Source: Bacteroidota bacterium
Lineage (GTDB): Bacteria; Bacteroidota; Ignavibacteria; Palsa-1295
DNA: 64,000 nt
Direction: 5' to 3'
NCBI GenBank assembly: GCA_030706745.1
Contig: JAUZNX010000001.1
Span: 62,001 to 126,000, forward strand
Part shown: piece by piece, positions 46,555 through 55,175 of the stretch
Numbering within the stretch: the stretch's first letter is position 1
How the letters are laid out: each line of letters starts with the position of its first letter
Program-made: the position numbers and the translations under genes
The notes under the pieces: generated by a model
Seen by the model: only the letters and a program-made list of their open reading frames with translations
Told to the model about the DNA's origin: nothing
Database searches by the model: none

Positions 46555-47598
46555 TTATGCAGTTGCCCGAGCGTGCCCTTCGGGCCAAATTGTGAACTTG
46601 TCGAACTCTGCCTCGAGTCCATTCTTAACCAGACTGGTCGTTCGCAACCGTGTGTCGGCACGGACCTCCTCGTAGAGTGGCACGTTCTCGTTCCGATATA
46701 GGATGCCTACCGGGATCGGATCGCTGCCCGAAGCGATCTCTCTCGCACGGTTCAGGTCGGATGGATCATGCTCTTCCATCTTGGTGTACCGCTTGGCCAG
46801 TTCGGAATCGATCTCAAGACCGTTCTCGTGATGCAGAAGCAACACGCGCTGCGGATCATGCAGATACTCGTCCATGTGCGTCGGCAGCCATTCGGGGCAC
46901 CGCTGAATGATCCTCACAAACGAAAAACCCTTGTGATGATAGGCGGCCGACAGCGTCTGATACAACAGCTTCGGAATCCAATCCACCACCTGCGCGACGA
47001 ACGAGACATTGGATACGCCAAGTGTCACAGTCAGCGGGTTTAGCGCTTCAAGATAGCTTCCGCGTGGCGTCGTGTTTGTCTTCAGTCCGATCGGAGAAGT
47101 CGGGGATGCCTGCTTTTTCGTGAGACCGTAGATGTTGTTGTCGTGCAACATGGCGGTCATGTTCATGTTATAGCGGATCGCATGAATCCAATGCGCGGCG
47201 CCGATCGAGCAGCAGTCACCATCGCCCATGTTCACGAACACTTTGAGATCCGGCCGTGCGAGCCGAACGCCTTCAGCAATTGGCAATGCCCGGCCGTGAA
47301 GGCTGTGAAACCCGTAGGTATTCATGTAATGCGGTAGTCTGCTCGAGCAGCCGATCCCGGACACGAATACCGTCTTTTCGGGTGCCAGCTTCTCGTCGCG
47401 ACACAGACGCTGGACGGCAGTAAGAATCGCGTTATCTCCGCAACCGGTACACCAGCGCGGCACGCCCTTCTGGTAGTCCTCGAGTTCATAGTGCTCCTCG
47501 TAGAGTTGGAGCAGACAGTCATTTACATTAATAGGCGCAGCCATTGGCGCAACCATGCTTGCGCCGTTGGCGCCATTCAATACGTTCAGTTCATTCAT
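46555..47598 (-). CDS. 2-oxoacid:ferredoxin oxidoreductase, beta subunit (set 2)
   Basis: A KorB-type TPP-binding subunit, 347 residues from the ATG at 47598 (MNELNVLNGANG). The motifs are CTGCGDNAILTAVQRLC, VSGIGCSSRLPHYMNTYGFHSLHGRALP, and the TPP site NMGDGDCCSIGAAHWIHAIRYN, followed by NNIYGLTKKQ. It forms the enzyme with the KorA at 47595-49517, whose stop overlaps this start (ATGA). Substrate is undetermined. Confidence 0.93.
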   Translation of the reverse strand: MNELNVLNGANGASMVAPMAAPINVNDCLLQLYEEHYELEDYQKGVPRWCTGCGDNAILTAVQRLCRDEKLAPEKTVFVSGIGCSSRLPHYMNTYGFHSLHGRALPIAEGVRLARPDLKVFVNMGDGDCCSIGAAHWIHAIRYNMNMTAMLHDNNIYGLTKKQASPTSPIGLKTNTTPRGSYLEALNPLTVTLGVSNVSFVAQVVDWIPKLLYQTLSAAYHHKGFSFVRIIQRCPEWLPTHMDEYLHDPQRVLLLHHENGLEIDSELAKRYTKMEEHDPSDLNRAREIASGSDPIPVGILYRNENVPLYEEVRADTRLRTTSLVKNGLEAEFDKFTIWPEGHARATA

Positions 47599-49517
47599 GC
47601 AATTGCCTCCAGGATTACGCGGCGCACGGTGTTGGGCTTGAGTGGCGTGCCACGGCACTCGCTCCAGCAATCAACATCGACCAGGTATCGCGAGCGCAGC
47701 AGCATTGCGAGCGCCGAATACCGGCGGTTGGACTCATCGATCATTTCGTCCACGGGTGAGTCCGACCAGTTGTTCTCGATCGTAATGACCTTCTTGAATC
47801 CAGCCAGGATCTCCTTAATGCCGGGTGGCATGGGCTGGATAAAGGTCAGATGCGTCGAGGATACTTTCTTACCTTCCTGTCTTAATCCTTCCACAGCTTC
47901 CTCGATCGCGCCTTTGGTGCTGCCCCATCCGATGACGAGCAGATCGCCGGTGCGGTCACCGAATACGGTCGGTGGCTTCAGAGTCTTTTGGAGTGTCGCG
48001 AGCTTCAAGCTTCGCGCTCGCATCGCTCGCTGGTTGATCTCGGCATCGTAAGCGACGTGGCTGTTCTCGTCATGTGCGAGTCCGGTCAGGGTATGCATGC
48101 CACCGGGCTGACCCGGAATAAACCGGCGCGCAAGGCCCGTCTTCGGATCCCAATCGTATGGCTTTGCGCCAGCAGGGATCGCGCTCTGGTCGATGGGCGG
48201 CGCCAACCACGCTTCATCGAACATGGGCCGTTTGAACGGCTGTTGTGAACTCGCAAGGTTCGCATCCGAAAGGATGACGACCACCATGTTGAACGTCTCG
48301 GCAATCTTTCGGGCGGTGATGACCGAGTAGAAGCATTCCTCGATTGTTCCCGGGGCGATCACCACTTTCGGTGCATCCCCGTGGCTGCCGAAGATCGCCG
48401 TCATCAGGTCGCCCTGTTCGGTCTTCGTTGGTTGTCCAGTGCTGGGTCCGCCACGTTGAACGTTAATCACCACGAGTGGAATCTCACCCATCACGGCAAG
48501 TCCGATCGCCTCTTGTTTCAGGGAATATCCGGGGCCGGATGTGACGGTGACCGTACACTTGCCGGCATAGGACGCTCCGATTGCGAACGCGCATGCCGCG
48601 ATCTCATCTTCGGCCTGATGCACGACTCCTCCGACTTCCTGAAATGCATCGCTCAAGTAGTGCGATGTTGAGGTCGCGGGTGTGATCGGATACATCGCAC
48701 AAATTTCCATTCCGGATGCGAGCACGCCGAGAGCGAGTGCGGTATTGCCGTTGACGACAATTTGTGGCTCCGTCGATTTGGTGGCAGGCACCTCGTATTT
48801 GAAATCCAGATTCGCGTCAGCCCAGGCATAACCGGCATCGAGCAGTGCAATGTTGCTCTCAATGACTTTCGCCGACTTCTTGCCGAACGTAAGCACAACC
48901 TGATCGCGCGCAGTCTGAAGATCGAGACTGTACAATCCGCACAAGATGCCAAGGACAAACATGTTCTTGCCCTTGCGCGGGTCAGAGACAATCTTGCGGC
49001 ATTCCTTATCCATCGGGATCTCGACGACCTTGAAGCCTGCGGCCAGCAGCTGGTCGACGGCATCAGCGTATGTCGTGGCGATGCGACGATCATCGCGCCA
49101 CATCGATTCCAACAAGATCGTACAGCCCGGCTTCAGCTCGTTCGCGCGAACGCGGCCCAGAAGGACCTGCTCATTAAATGCGATTACGAGATCCGTCTCG
49201 TTGCCACCATTCGATATGTGCTTGGATCCGATGCGGATCCTGTTTCCACTCGCGCCGGCGACGCTACGAGCAGGAGGCCGGATTTCGGCTGGAATAATCT
49301 CGGTCGTCCAGACGCCTAAGCCCATTTGGGCCACGATCGCGCCAAAGGACTGGCCACACTTCTGAGCGCCTTCGCCGGAATCGCTGATGATCTCGACAAT
49401 ATGTTCGCTAAGCCGTGTGACTTTGCGTGCCAGAACGCCACCGGCAGCCTGCACGCCTGCGTTTTTACGCGCGGCCTTGCCATTCTTCACGGTACCTACT
49501 TCACCTGCTGCTATCAT
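47595..49517 (-). CDS. 2-oxoacid:ferredoxin oxidoreductase, alpha subunit (set 2)
   Basis: A 640-residue fused gamma-alpha KorA-type subunit. The gamma domain begins with MIAAGEVGTVKNGKAARKN and contains SGEGAQKCGQSFGAIVAQMG. The alpha domain has NTALALGVLASGMEICAMYPITPATS, DEIAACAFAIGASYAGKCTVTVTSGPG and QRGGPSTGQPTKTEQGD. The gamma domain is more divergent from set 1 than the alpha domain. It overlaps nfnL upstream (49514-49517) and korB downstream by four bases each. Confidence 0.95.
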   Translation of the reverse strand: MIAAGEVGTVKNGKAARKNAGVQAAGGVLARKVTRLSEHIVEIISDSGEGAQKCGQSFGAIVAQMGLGVWTTEIIPAEIRPPARSVAGASGNRIRIGSKHISNGGNETDLVIAFNEQVLLGRVRANELKPGCTILLESMWRDDRRIATTYADAVDQLLAAGFKVVEIPMDKECRKIVSDPRKGKNMFVLGILCGLYSLDLQTARDQVVLTFGKKSAKVIESNIALLDAGYAWADANLDFKYEVPATKSTEPQIVVNGNTALALGVLASGMEICAMYPITPATSTSHYLSDAFQEVGGVVHQAEDEIAACAFAIGASYAGKCTVTVTSGPGYSLKQEAIGLAVMGEIPLVVINVQRGGPSTGQPTKTEQGDLMTAIFGSHGDAPKVVIAPGTIEECFYSVITARKIAETFNMVVVILSDANLASSQQPFKRPMFDEAWLAPPIDQSAIPAGAKPYDWDPKTGLARRFIPGQPGGMHTLTGLAHDENSHVAYDAEINQRAMRARSLKLATLQKTLKPPTVFGDRTGDLLVIGWGSTKGAIEEAVEGLRQEGKKVSSTHLTFIQPMPPGIKEILAGFKKVITIENNWSDSPVDEMIDESNRRYSALAMLLRSRYLVDVDCWSECRGTPLKPNTVRRVILEAIA

Positions 49518-51043
49518 GCACCGACCCTCACTCTCGTAAAATTATGCTCGCGAACATCGATCCCGAATAAAGATGGAGCGCAACCGTCGCCAGTTGCCAG
49601 TCTCTGAAGCGGACCGATATCGCGAATGCCTAAGAACGCTTTCATACCACGGGCTGCCTTGCGGCCTGCTCCCATCGCTTCGATGACCGTCGCCGCGCCG
49701 GTAACGATATCGCCGCCAGCAAAAACGCCGGCGAGCGATGTCATAAGCTTGCTGTCTGTCTCGATGTAGCCGCGCTTGTTCAGCTTCAGCTTCGACGTTT
49801 GACCGATGATCGGATTGGCGTTCGTTCCGATCGCATAGACCACTTCATCGGTCTCGATCTCGAATTCGCTTCCGGGTATCGGGACTGGCCGGCGGCGTCC
49901 AGAAGCATCTGGTTCGCCAAGCTCCATCCGAATGCAGCGAATAGCTCGCACCGATCCTTCGGCATCGCCCAAAATTTCAATCGGATTCGAGAGCCAGTGA
50001 AATTCGATGCCCTCCTGTTCGGCATGATGAACTTCCTCGGCGCGTGCAGGGCACTCCGCCTTCGAACGGCGATAGACGCAAGCGACGGTCTCGGCTCCCA
50101 GGCGCTTGCTCACGCGCAGTGCGTCCATCGCGGTATTGCCTGCGCCGACAACGACGACATGCTTGCCGAGTGGCAGGGGCGTATCGACATGCGGGAAATC
50201 CCGTGCACGCATCAGGTTGCAGCGCGTCAAAAGCTCGTTCGCGGAGAGCACACCGTTCAGCGAGTCTCCCGGAACTCCGAGCATCGTTGGGTACCCTGCA
50301 CCTGTTCCGATGAACACGGCATGGAATCCCAACTCCTCGATCATCTGCTCAATGGTAAAGAGCCGACCGACGAGGGTATTGCACTCGAACTTGACGCCGA
50401 GCGATTTCAGCTTTTCGATCTCTGCGTCAACGACTAAATTTGGAAGCCGGAAATCAGGAATACCGTACCGAAGAACTCCGCCCGCTTCGTGGAATGCTTC
50501 GAAGACCGTTACATCGCATCCAGCTTTCGCCATGTCGGCGGCACAGGCCATCCCGGAGGGTCCGGAGCCGACGATTCCAATCTTAAATGGAGCACCATCG
50601 GTGTTCTTGCTGGGCTGAATGTATGGCTTGTTCACCCAACCGTTCGTAATTGCCAGGTCGCCGATGAATCGCTCCAACCGGCCAATCGCGACCGATTCCA
50701 ACGTCTCGCCAACCGTGCAGACGCCTTCGCACTGGTTCTCTTGCGGGCACACTCTTCCGCAAACCGCAGGCAGCAGGTTGGTTGCAGTAATGACATCGTA
50801 GGCTCCGCGGAAATCCCGCTCGCCGAGCTTTTGGATAAAATTTGGAATGTTGATGGATACGGGACAGCCCTCGATGCACTTCGGGTCTGGGCAAAAGAGG
50901 CACCGCTCGGACTCGCGGATGGCTTCGGTTTCTCCATAGCCGCAATTAACCTCTTCAAAGTTGTGGGCGCGGATAAAAGGATCAAGTTCTCGTACCGGTG
51001 TCCGTTCCTGGTGGATCGTTCGGACTGTGCGTTTCTTTGCCAT
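49514..51043 (-). CDS. NfnL/GltD-type NADPH-dependent oxidoreductase subunit
   Basis: A 509-residue flavoprotein of the glutamate synthase small-subunit family. The N-terminal region carries two iron-sulfur motifs (RCLFCPDPKCIEGCPV and CGRVCPQENQCEGVC). FAD and NADP sites follow: GIVGSGPSGMACAADMAKAG and VVVGAGNTAMDALRVSKRLG, and a C-terminal FAD motif GVFAGGDIVTGAATVIEAM. Beside an NfnS-like gene it is most likely NfnL (NfnB), the NADPH-handling half of an electron-bifurcating ferredoxin:NAD(P) transhydrogenase, rather than glutamate synthase. It overlaps korA by four bases. Confidence 0.85.
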   Translation of the reverse strand: MAKKRTVRTIHQERTPVRELDPFIRAHNFEEVNCGYGETEAIRESERCLFCPDPKCIEGCPVSINIPNFIQKLGERDFRGAYDVITATNLLPAVCGRVCPQENQCEGVCTVGETLESVAIGRLERFIGDLAITNGWVNKPYIQPSKNTDGAPFKIGIVGSGPSGMACAADMAKAGCDVTVFEAFHEAGGVLRYGIPDFRLPNLVVDAEIEKLKSLGVKFECNTLVGRLFTIEQMIEELGFHAVFIGTGAGYPTMLGVPGDSLNGVLSANELLTRCNLMRARDFPHVDTPLPLGKHVVVVGAGNTAMDALRVSKRLGAETVACVYRRSKAECPARAEEVHHAEQEGIEFHWLSNPIEILGDAEGSVRAIRCIRMELGEPDASGRRRPVPIPGSEFEIETDEVVYAIGTNANPIIGQTSKLKLNKRGYIETDSKLMTSLAGVFAGGDIVTGAATVIEAMGAGRKAARGMKAFLGIRDIGPLQRLATGDGCAPSLFGIDVREHNFTRVRVGA

Positions 51044-51110
51044 CGACCTGTCGTGCGCTGATTAGTACTGATTACGCTGAATTGTTCGGGCGGGAGTTTC
51101 GGCTTCTTCC

Positions 51111-52031
51111 TTAGGAGACCGCAGCCGCTAATCCTGCGGCAGCAATACTATCGTCGTTCATCCGGCAGGAATCGGACCATCGCTGCGTTGCGACGCGCTC
51201 TTCTTCCTTGTAGCGTCGAAGCCGCAGCATCAAATCATCGAAATCCACTTGATGGCCGTCGAAGTCTGGCCCATCGACGCAAGCGAACTTGACGCTCTCG
51301 CCAACCTTCACGCGGCATCCACCGCACATTCCGGTACCATCCACCATGATTGGATTCAGGCTCACCATTGTCTTGATGCCGGCTTCCTTGGTCGCTTGTG
51401 CGCTTGCCTTCATCATGACGGGCGGACCAATGGCCACGACTTCCTGGATGTCGGAGTGTGCTGCAATGGCCTGTTTGATGCCGTCCGTGACAAAGCCCTT
51501 AATGCCTGCACTGCCGTCGTCGGTACAGATAATCAGTTCGTCGCAGATCGCACGAAACTTGTCTTCCCAAAAAATCAGGTCCTTATTCCGATAACCCAGC
51601 ACCCCGATGACATACGCGCCGCTCTCTTTGAGGGCGCGGGCCTGCGGATACACCGGAGCGACACCCAGCCCGCCACCGACGCAGATCACCTTCTTGGCTG
51701 TGCTGGCGTGGCTTGGAATGCCCATCGGCCCGGCCATGCCATAAAGGGCGGTTCCAGCCTGACAGGTCTGTCGCATTTCCATGGTCGTCTTGCCGACGGC
51801 TTGGATAACGAGGGTGATTGTGCCTTTATCGCGATTGAAATCGGCTATGGTGAGCGGGATACGCTCACCGGTGGCATGGGACATCACTATCACGAACTGG
51901 CCGGGTTGGGCAGCTCGGGCCATCTGGGGATGATGCACCTCGAGCATATACGTGACATCCGAATAATCCTCACGCGTAAGGATTTCAAATGGTTGATAGG
52001 CAGGACGAACAGGGGATAACTTATTTATCAC
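51111..52031 (-). CDS. NfnS-type FAD/NAD-binding subunit (sulfide dehydrogenase beta-like)
   Basis: A 306-residue protein of the dihydroorotate dehydrogenase electron-transfer/NfnA type. The FAD-binding motif is QPGQFVIVMSHATGERIPLTI, the NAD-binding segment is KKVICVGGGLGVAPVYPQARALKE, and the [2Fe-2S] motif is GTGMCGGCRVKVGESVKFACVDGPDFDGHQVD. The next gene, nfnL, begins 67 bases downstream. It is the first gene of the nfn-kor run and the probable promoter lies in 52032-52224. Confidence 0.87.
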   Translation of the reverse strand: MINKLSPVRPAYQPFEILTREDYSDVTYMLEVHHPQMARAAQPGQFVIVMSHATGERIPLTIADFNRDKGTITLVIQAVGKTTMEMRQTCQAGTALYGMAGPMGIPSHASTAKKVICVGGGLGVAPVYPQARALKESGAYVIGVLGYRNKDLIFWEDKFRAICDELIICTDDGSAGIKGFVTDGIKQAIAAHSDIQEVVAIGPPVMMKASAQATKEAGIKTMVSLNPIMVDGTGMCGGCRVKVGESVKFACVDGPDFDGHQVDFDDLMLRLRRYKEEERVATQRWSDSCRMNDDSIAAAGLAAAVS

Positions 52032-52224
52032 CCCAATCTACTGCATAAAAATCATACCGTAGCAGTTTCATCATACAATACGTTGACGGATGCTCAGAGA
52101 CTAGTAAAGATTTCTTATCATTTGGTCTATTTCGTAAGGATTCTTTATTTAGGACTAATTAGGTGCGACTTCGAGATTCCAATCAATATGGATAATGACT
52201 CATCCCCGATCTCAGAAACGTAAA

Positions 52225-52252
52225 GAGGCCATTCGCATCCGCGAATGGCCTC
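52225..52252 (-). terminator. Strong hairpin terminator of the GltD-like gene
   Basis: GAGGCCATTCGC at 52225-52236 pairs perfectly with GCGAATGGCCTC at 52241-52252 across a four-base loop. Read leftward, the sequence after the hairpin begins TTTACGTTTC. It lies 28 bases after the stop of the leftward GltD-like gene and ends its transcript before the nfn genes. Confidence 0.8.
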
Positions 52253-52280
52253 CAGTTACACTAATGATTTGCAGCTTTGC

Positions 52281-54161
52281 CTACGCCATTACCAGATCCT
52301 TCATGTCAATCGCTTTCGGAATGATCGCATCAAACTTCTGCATGTCCCACGCAAAAGTTGGGCAGCGTTCGGCACAGAGACCACAATGAACACAAATGTC
52401 TTCGTCCTTGACCATTAGACGGCCGGTTTGCTTCAGGGCCTCGCTGACGAAAAGCGCCTGATCGAGATTCGTTGCTGGTGCGGAAAGATGTTTTCGGAGC
52501 TCGTTCTCATCCGGGGCATCGCGCGTGATCGTCAGGCACTGCACCGGACAAATGTCGATGCAGGCATCACATTCGATACACTTCGGCGCGAAGAAGACCG
52601 TCTCCATGTCGCAGTTCAGGCAGCGCTGGACTTCGTGTGCTGTCTGCTCGGCATTAAAACCAAGCTCTACTTCCGTTGTGAGATTTTTGAAGCGTTCGAC
52701 AAGATCGACGTGCGTCATCTTCTGACGCATCGCAGGATCGTAGTTGTTGTGATACGACCACTCGCTGAGGCCCATCTTCACGCTCACGAGGTTCTTGCCA
52801 CGCGCCGGACGCTCGGTCACCGGGACCTCGTTGCAATGATTGTGTATCGAGATCGCAGCTTGATGGCCGTGCTCGACAGCCCAGATAATATTCTTTGGTC
52901 CCCAGGCCGCATCGCCGCCAAAGAACACGCCAGGTCGCGTGGACATGTGTGTCTTCTCATCAACCTTTGGCATGTCCCACTTGCCGAATTCGATACCGAG
53001 ATCCCGCTCGATCCAAGGGAAGGCGTTGTCCTGACCGATTGCAAGGATTACATCATCACAGGGAATGATGACCGAGTCAATGATGCGCGATTCGGTCGCG
53101 CCCTCGTTCCACTCGACGCGCTCGAACTCCATGCCGACGAGTTTGCCGTTCTCGATCACAAACCGCTTGGGCGAGTGATTGACAACGATCTCGATGCCTT
53201 CTTCCTCGGCATCTTCGAGCTCCCACGGTGAGGCCTTGAAATACTTGCGCGGACGGCGCGCCATCACTTTGATATCCTTGCCGCCGAGCCGGCGCGAGGA
53301 GCGGCAGCAGTCCATCGCGGTATTGCCGACACCAATGATGAGCACGCGCTCGCCAATCGACTTGATGTGCTCGAACGCAATCGAAAACAGCCAGTCGATG
53401 CCAATGTGGATGTTCGCGGCAGCCTCTTTGCGTCCGGGAAGTTCGAGATCTTTACCGCGTGGTGCGCCGGAGCCAACGAAAATCGCGTCGAATTTTTCGA
53501 ATTCGTAGGGGCTAATGGCGTTAGCCCGTTTTGAATTTGATTTATTATTCGAAGACGGGTTGATGCCATTAAGCCCTACGGCCGATTGGTCGCCGTTAAG
53601 CAGTCCCTTGAGACTCCTAACTGGCGAATTATATCTGACATCCACGCCCATATCGACAATCATCGCGATCTCTTCATCGAGCACGTGTGCGGGCAGACGG
53701 AAGGAGGGGATATTCGAGCGCATGAGTCCACCCGGTTTATCCATCGCTTCGAAGATCGTGACTTCGTAGCCCAGCGGCATGAGATCGTTCGCGACCGTGA
53801 GCGATGCCGGTCCCGCGCCGATACAGGCGATGCGCTTGCCGTTCTTCGCGGTCGGAATTTTGGGGAGGCGATCCGAAATGTCATCCCGATGATCGGCGGC
53901 GACGCGCTTCAAGCGGCAAATCGCGACGGGCTTGCCGTCAACGCGCTCGCGGCGGCAGGCCGGCTCGCAGGGACGGTCACACGTGCGTCCGAGAATTCCG
54001 GGAAACACGTTCGACTCGCGGTTGACCATGTAGGCATCCGAAAACCGCCCCTGCGCGATCATGCGGATATACTCCGGCACGTTCGTGTGCGCCGGGCACG
54101 CCCATTGGCAATCGACTACTTTATGAAAATAATCCGGATTCTGTGTGTCTGTGGGCTTCAC
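52281..54161 (-). CDS. GltD-like iron-sulfur flavoprotein with ferredoxin domain
   Basis: A 626-residue FAD/NAD(P) oxidoreductase. The N-terminus has CQWACPAHTNVPEYI and CDRPCEPACRRERVDG cluster motifs, then FAD motif CIGAGPASLTVANDLMPLG and a second nucleotide site VLIIGVGNTAMDCCRSSRRLG. The C-terminus has a two-cluster ferredoxin module (CIECDACIDICPVQCL and CVHCGLCAERCPTFAW). Residues ~194-220 (AVGLNGINPSSNNKSNSKRA and so on) are an insert encoded by an in-frame palindrome. It probably passes electrons between NAD(P)H and ferredoxin. A terminator separates it from the nfn genes downstream. Confidence 0.85.
   Translation of the reverse strand: MKPTDTQNPDYFHKVVDCQWACPAHTNVPEYIRMIAQGRFSDAYMVNRESNVFPGILGRTCDRPCEPACRRERVDGKPVAICRLKRVAADHRDDISDRLPKIPTAKNGKRIACIGAGPASLTVANDLMPLGYEVTIFEAMDKPGGLMRSNIPSFRLPAHVLDEEIAMIVDMGVDVRYNSPVRSLKGLLNGDQSAVGLNGINPSSNNKSNSKRANAISPYEFEKFDAIFVGSGAPRGKDLELPGRKEAAANIHIGIDWLFSIAFEHIKSIGERVLIIGVGNTAMDCCRSSRRLGGKDIKVMARRPRKYFKASPWELEDAEEEGIEIVVNHSPKRFVIENGKLVGMEFERVEWNEGATESRIIDSVIIPCDDVILAIGQDNAFPWIERDLGIEFGKWDMPKVDEKTHMSTRPGVFFGGDAAWGPKNIIWAVEHGHQAAISIHNHCNEVPVTERPARGKNLVSVKMGLSEWSYHNNYDPAMRQKMTHVDLVERFKNLTTEVELGFNAEQTAHEVQRCLNCDMETVFFAPKCIECDACIDICPVQCLTITRDAPDENELRKHLSAPATNLDQALFVSEALKQTGRLMVKDEDICVHCGLCAERCPTFAWDMQKFDAIIPKAIDMKDLVMA
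53504..53580. repeat. In-frame palindromic element in the GltD-like gene
   Basis: The arms 53504-53529 and 53555-53580 pair at 21 of 26 positions across a 25-base AT-rich loop. The element lies inside the coding sequence at residues ~194-220, between the SLKGLL and FDAIFVGSGAPRG segments that are contiguous in homologues. The reading frame is kept. Confidence 0.85.
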
Positions 54162-54323
54162 GTGAGTTCAAACGTCTGATTTTTGACGACGGGTTCGCTA
54201 ACAGAGTGGACGGGGCTGGCGTTCGGGGTAGTGGGTGTAGCTCGACCTTCGGGCCGAGGCTCATGTGTAACAAAATCGCCCGCCCGAGGTTGTTACGAGT
54301 ATCATTCATCACTCCCAAGCATC

Positions 54324-55136
54324 ATGAAATACTTCGTTACACTTTTTCTTCTGCTGTTCGCCGTCTCGGCGCGGACGCAGATCACGCTGGAGCATAGCTA
54401 TCAAAATACGACTGACAATGGATTTTGCTTGGTCGAAGTGGATTCTGGAGTTTGGAAGTATGTAAGTTTCAACAGAAAGGATTCAATATCGATCTTCAAT
54501 CTCGATCATTCCCTTGATCGCGTCATTCTTGTCCCATCAGATCTCTGGATTCGAATCCAAATGATTGCGAAGCATCTTTTTGCACTTGATAGCTCTTATC
54601 AAGTCCTCTTGTCAAGCTATCCGACACAAGGATTGCGAGCTTTCAAGGAGGATGGCACGGTTCTGTTCTCTTGCGATACGTGCTATTTGGGCGCCGTTCA
54701 AGCTTCCCAAGAAATTGAGGGAGCCGTCTTGGGCATCAGATCCACCCCAGGTGGAACGAAGATGATTGTAGGTAGAGGTTTCGCAGACTCAATTGTAGAA
54801 GTCTATTCCCTCCCGGGCAAACTCCCGCCCTGCCCACAAAAAGCGGGAATCATCAATGCCTCCTCATCACTGCCCGATGCCGTGCTTCCCACTTCCGCCT
54901 ATCCCAATCCCGCGAGCGGCCGCGTGCGCATCGCGTACGATCTGCCGAAAGGCGTCGCGAGCGGCGAAATGATACTCACGAGCGAGGATGGCCGCGAGGT
55001 GAAGCGGTATCACGTGACGAATGTCTTCAGCGATCTCTTGATCGAAGCCACCGATCTCCCGAGCGGCTCCTATTTCTATAAGCTCGTAACGGACAAAGGC
55101 GAAAGCCCGTCCAAGCGGATCGTCTGGATGAAGTAA
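54324..55136 (+). CDS. Secreted protein with T9SS sorting domain
   Basis: Starting at the ATG at 54324 (MKYFVTLFLLLFAVSARTQ), a signal peptide precedes ~250 residues. The middle (YSLPGKLPPCPQ and FNRKDSISIFNLDHSLDRVI) is unrecognised, beta-rich and perhaps a small propeller. The last ~85 residues are a type A T9SS sorting domain (AYPNPASGRVRI ... LPSGSYFYKLVT). Expected outside the cell. The DUF1028 gene follows after 39 bases but has its own promoter. Confidence 0.85.
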   Translation: MKYFVTLFLLLFAVSARTQITLEHSYQNTTDNGFCLVEVDSGVWKYVSFNRKDSISIFNLDHSLDRVILVPSDLWIRIQMIAKHLFALDSSYQVLLSSYPTQGLRAFKEDGTVLFSCDTCYLGAVQASQEIEGAVLGIRSTPGGTKMIVGRGFADSIVEVYSLPGKLPPCPQKAGIINASSSLPDAVLPTSAYPNPASGRVRIAYDLPKGVASGEMILTSEDGREVKRYHVTNVFSDLLIEATDLPSGSYFYKLVTDKGESPSKRIVWMK

Positions 55137-55140
55137 TAGA

Positions 55141-55170
55141 TTGCTTTCCGGTCCGAACGTCGTAAGTTTG
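55141..55170 (+). promoter_or_regulatory. Bacteroidota-type promoter of the DUF1028 gene
   Basis: TTG at 55141-55143, a 19-base spacer and TAAGTTTG at 55163-55170 match the -33/-7 (TTG-N19-TAnnTTTG) form of Bacteroidota housekeeping promoters. The ATG at 55176 follows closely. Confidence 0.7.
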
Positions 55171-55175
55171 CACCC

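Noticed and set aside
49514-51043. Assignment as glutamate synthase small subunit GltD
   Set aside because: There is no large subunit nearby, and the gene is overlapped with korA and next to an NfnS-type gene, so the Nfn role fits better.
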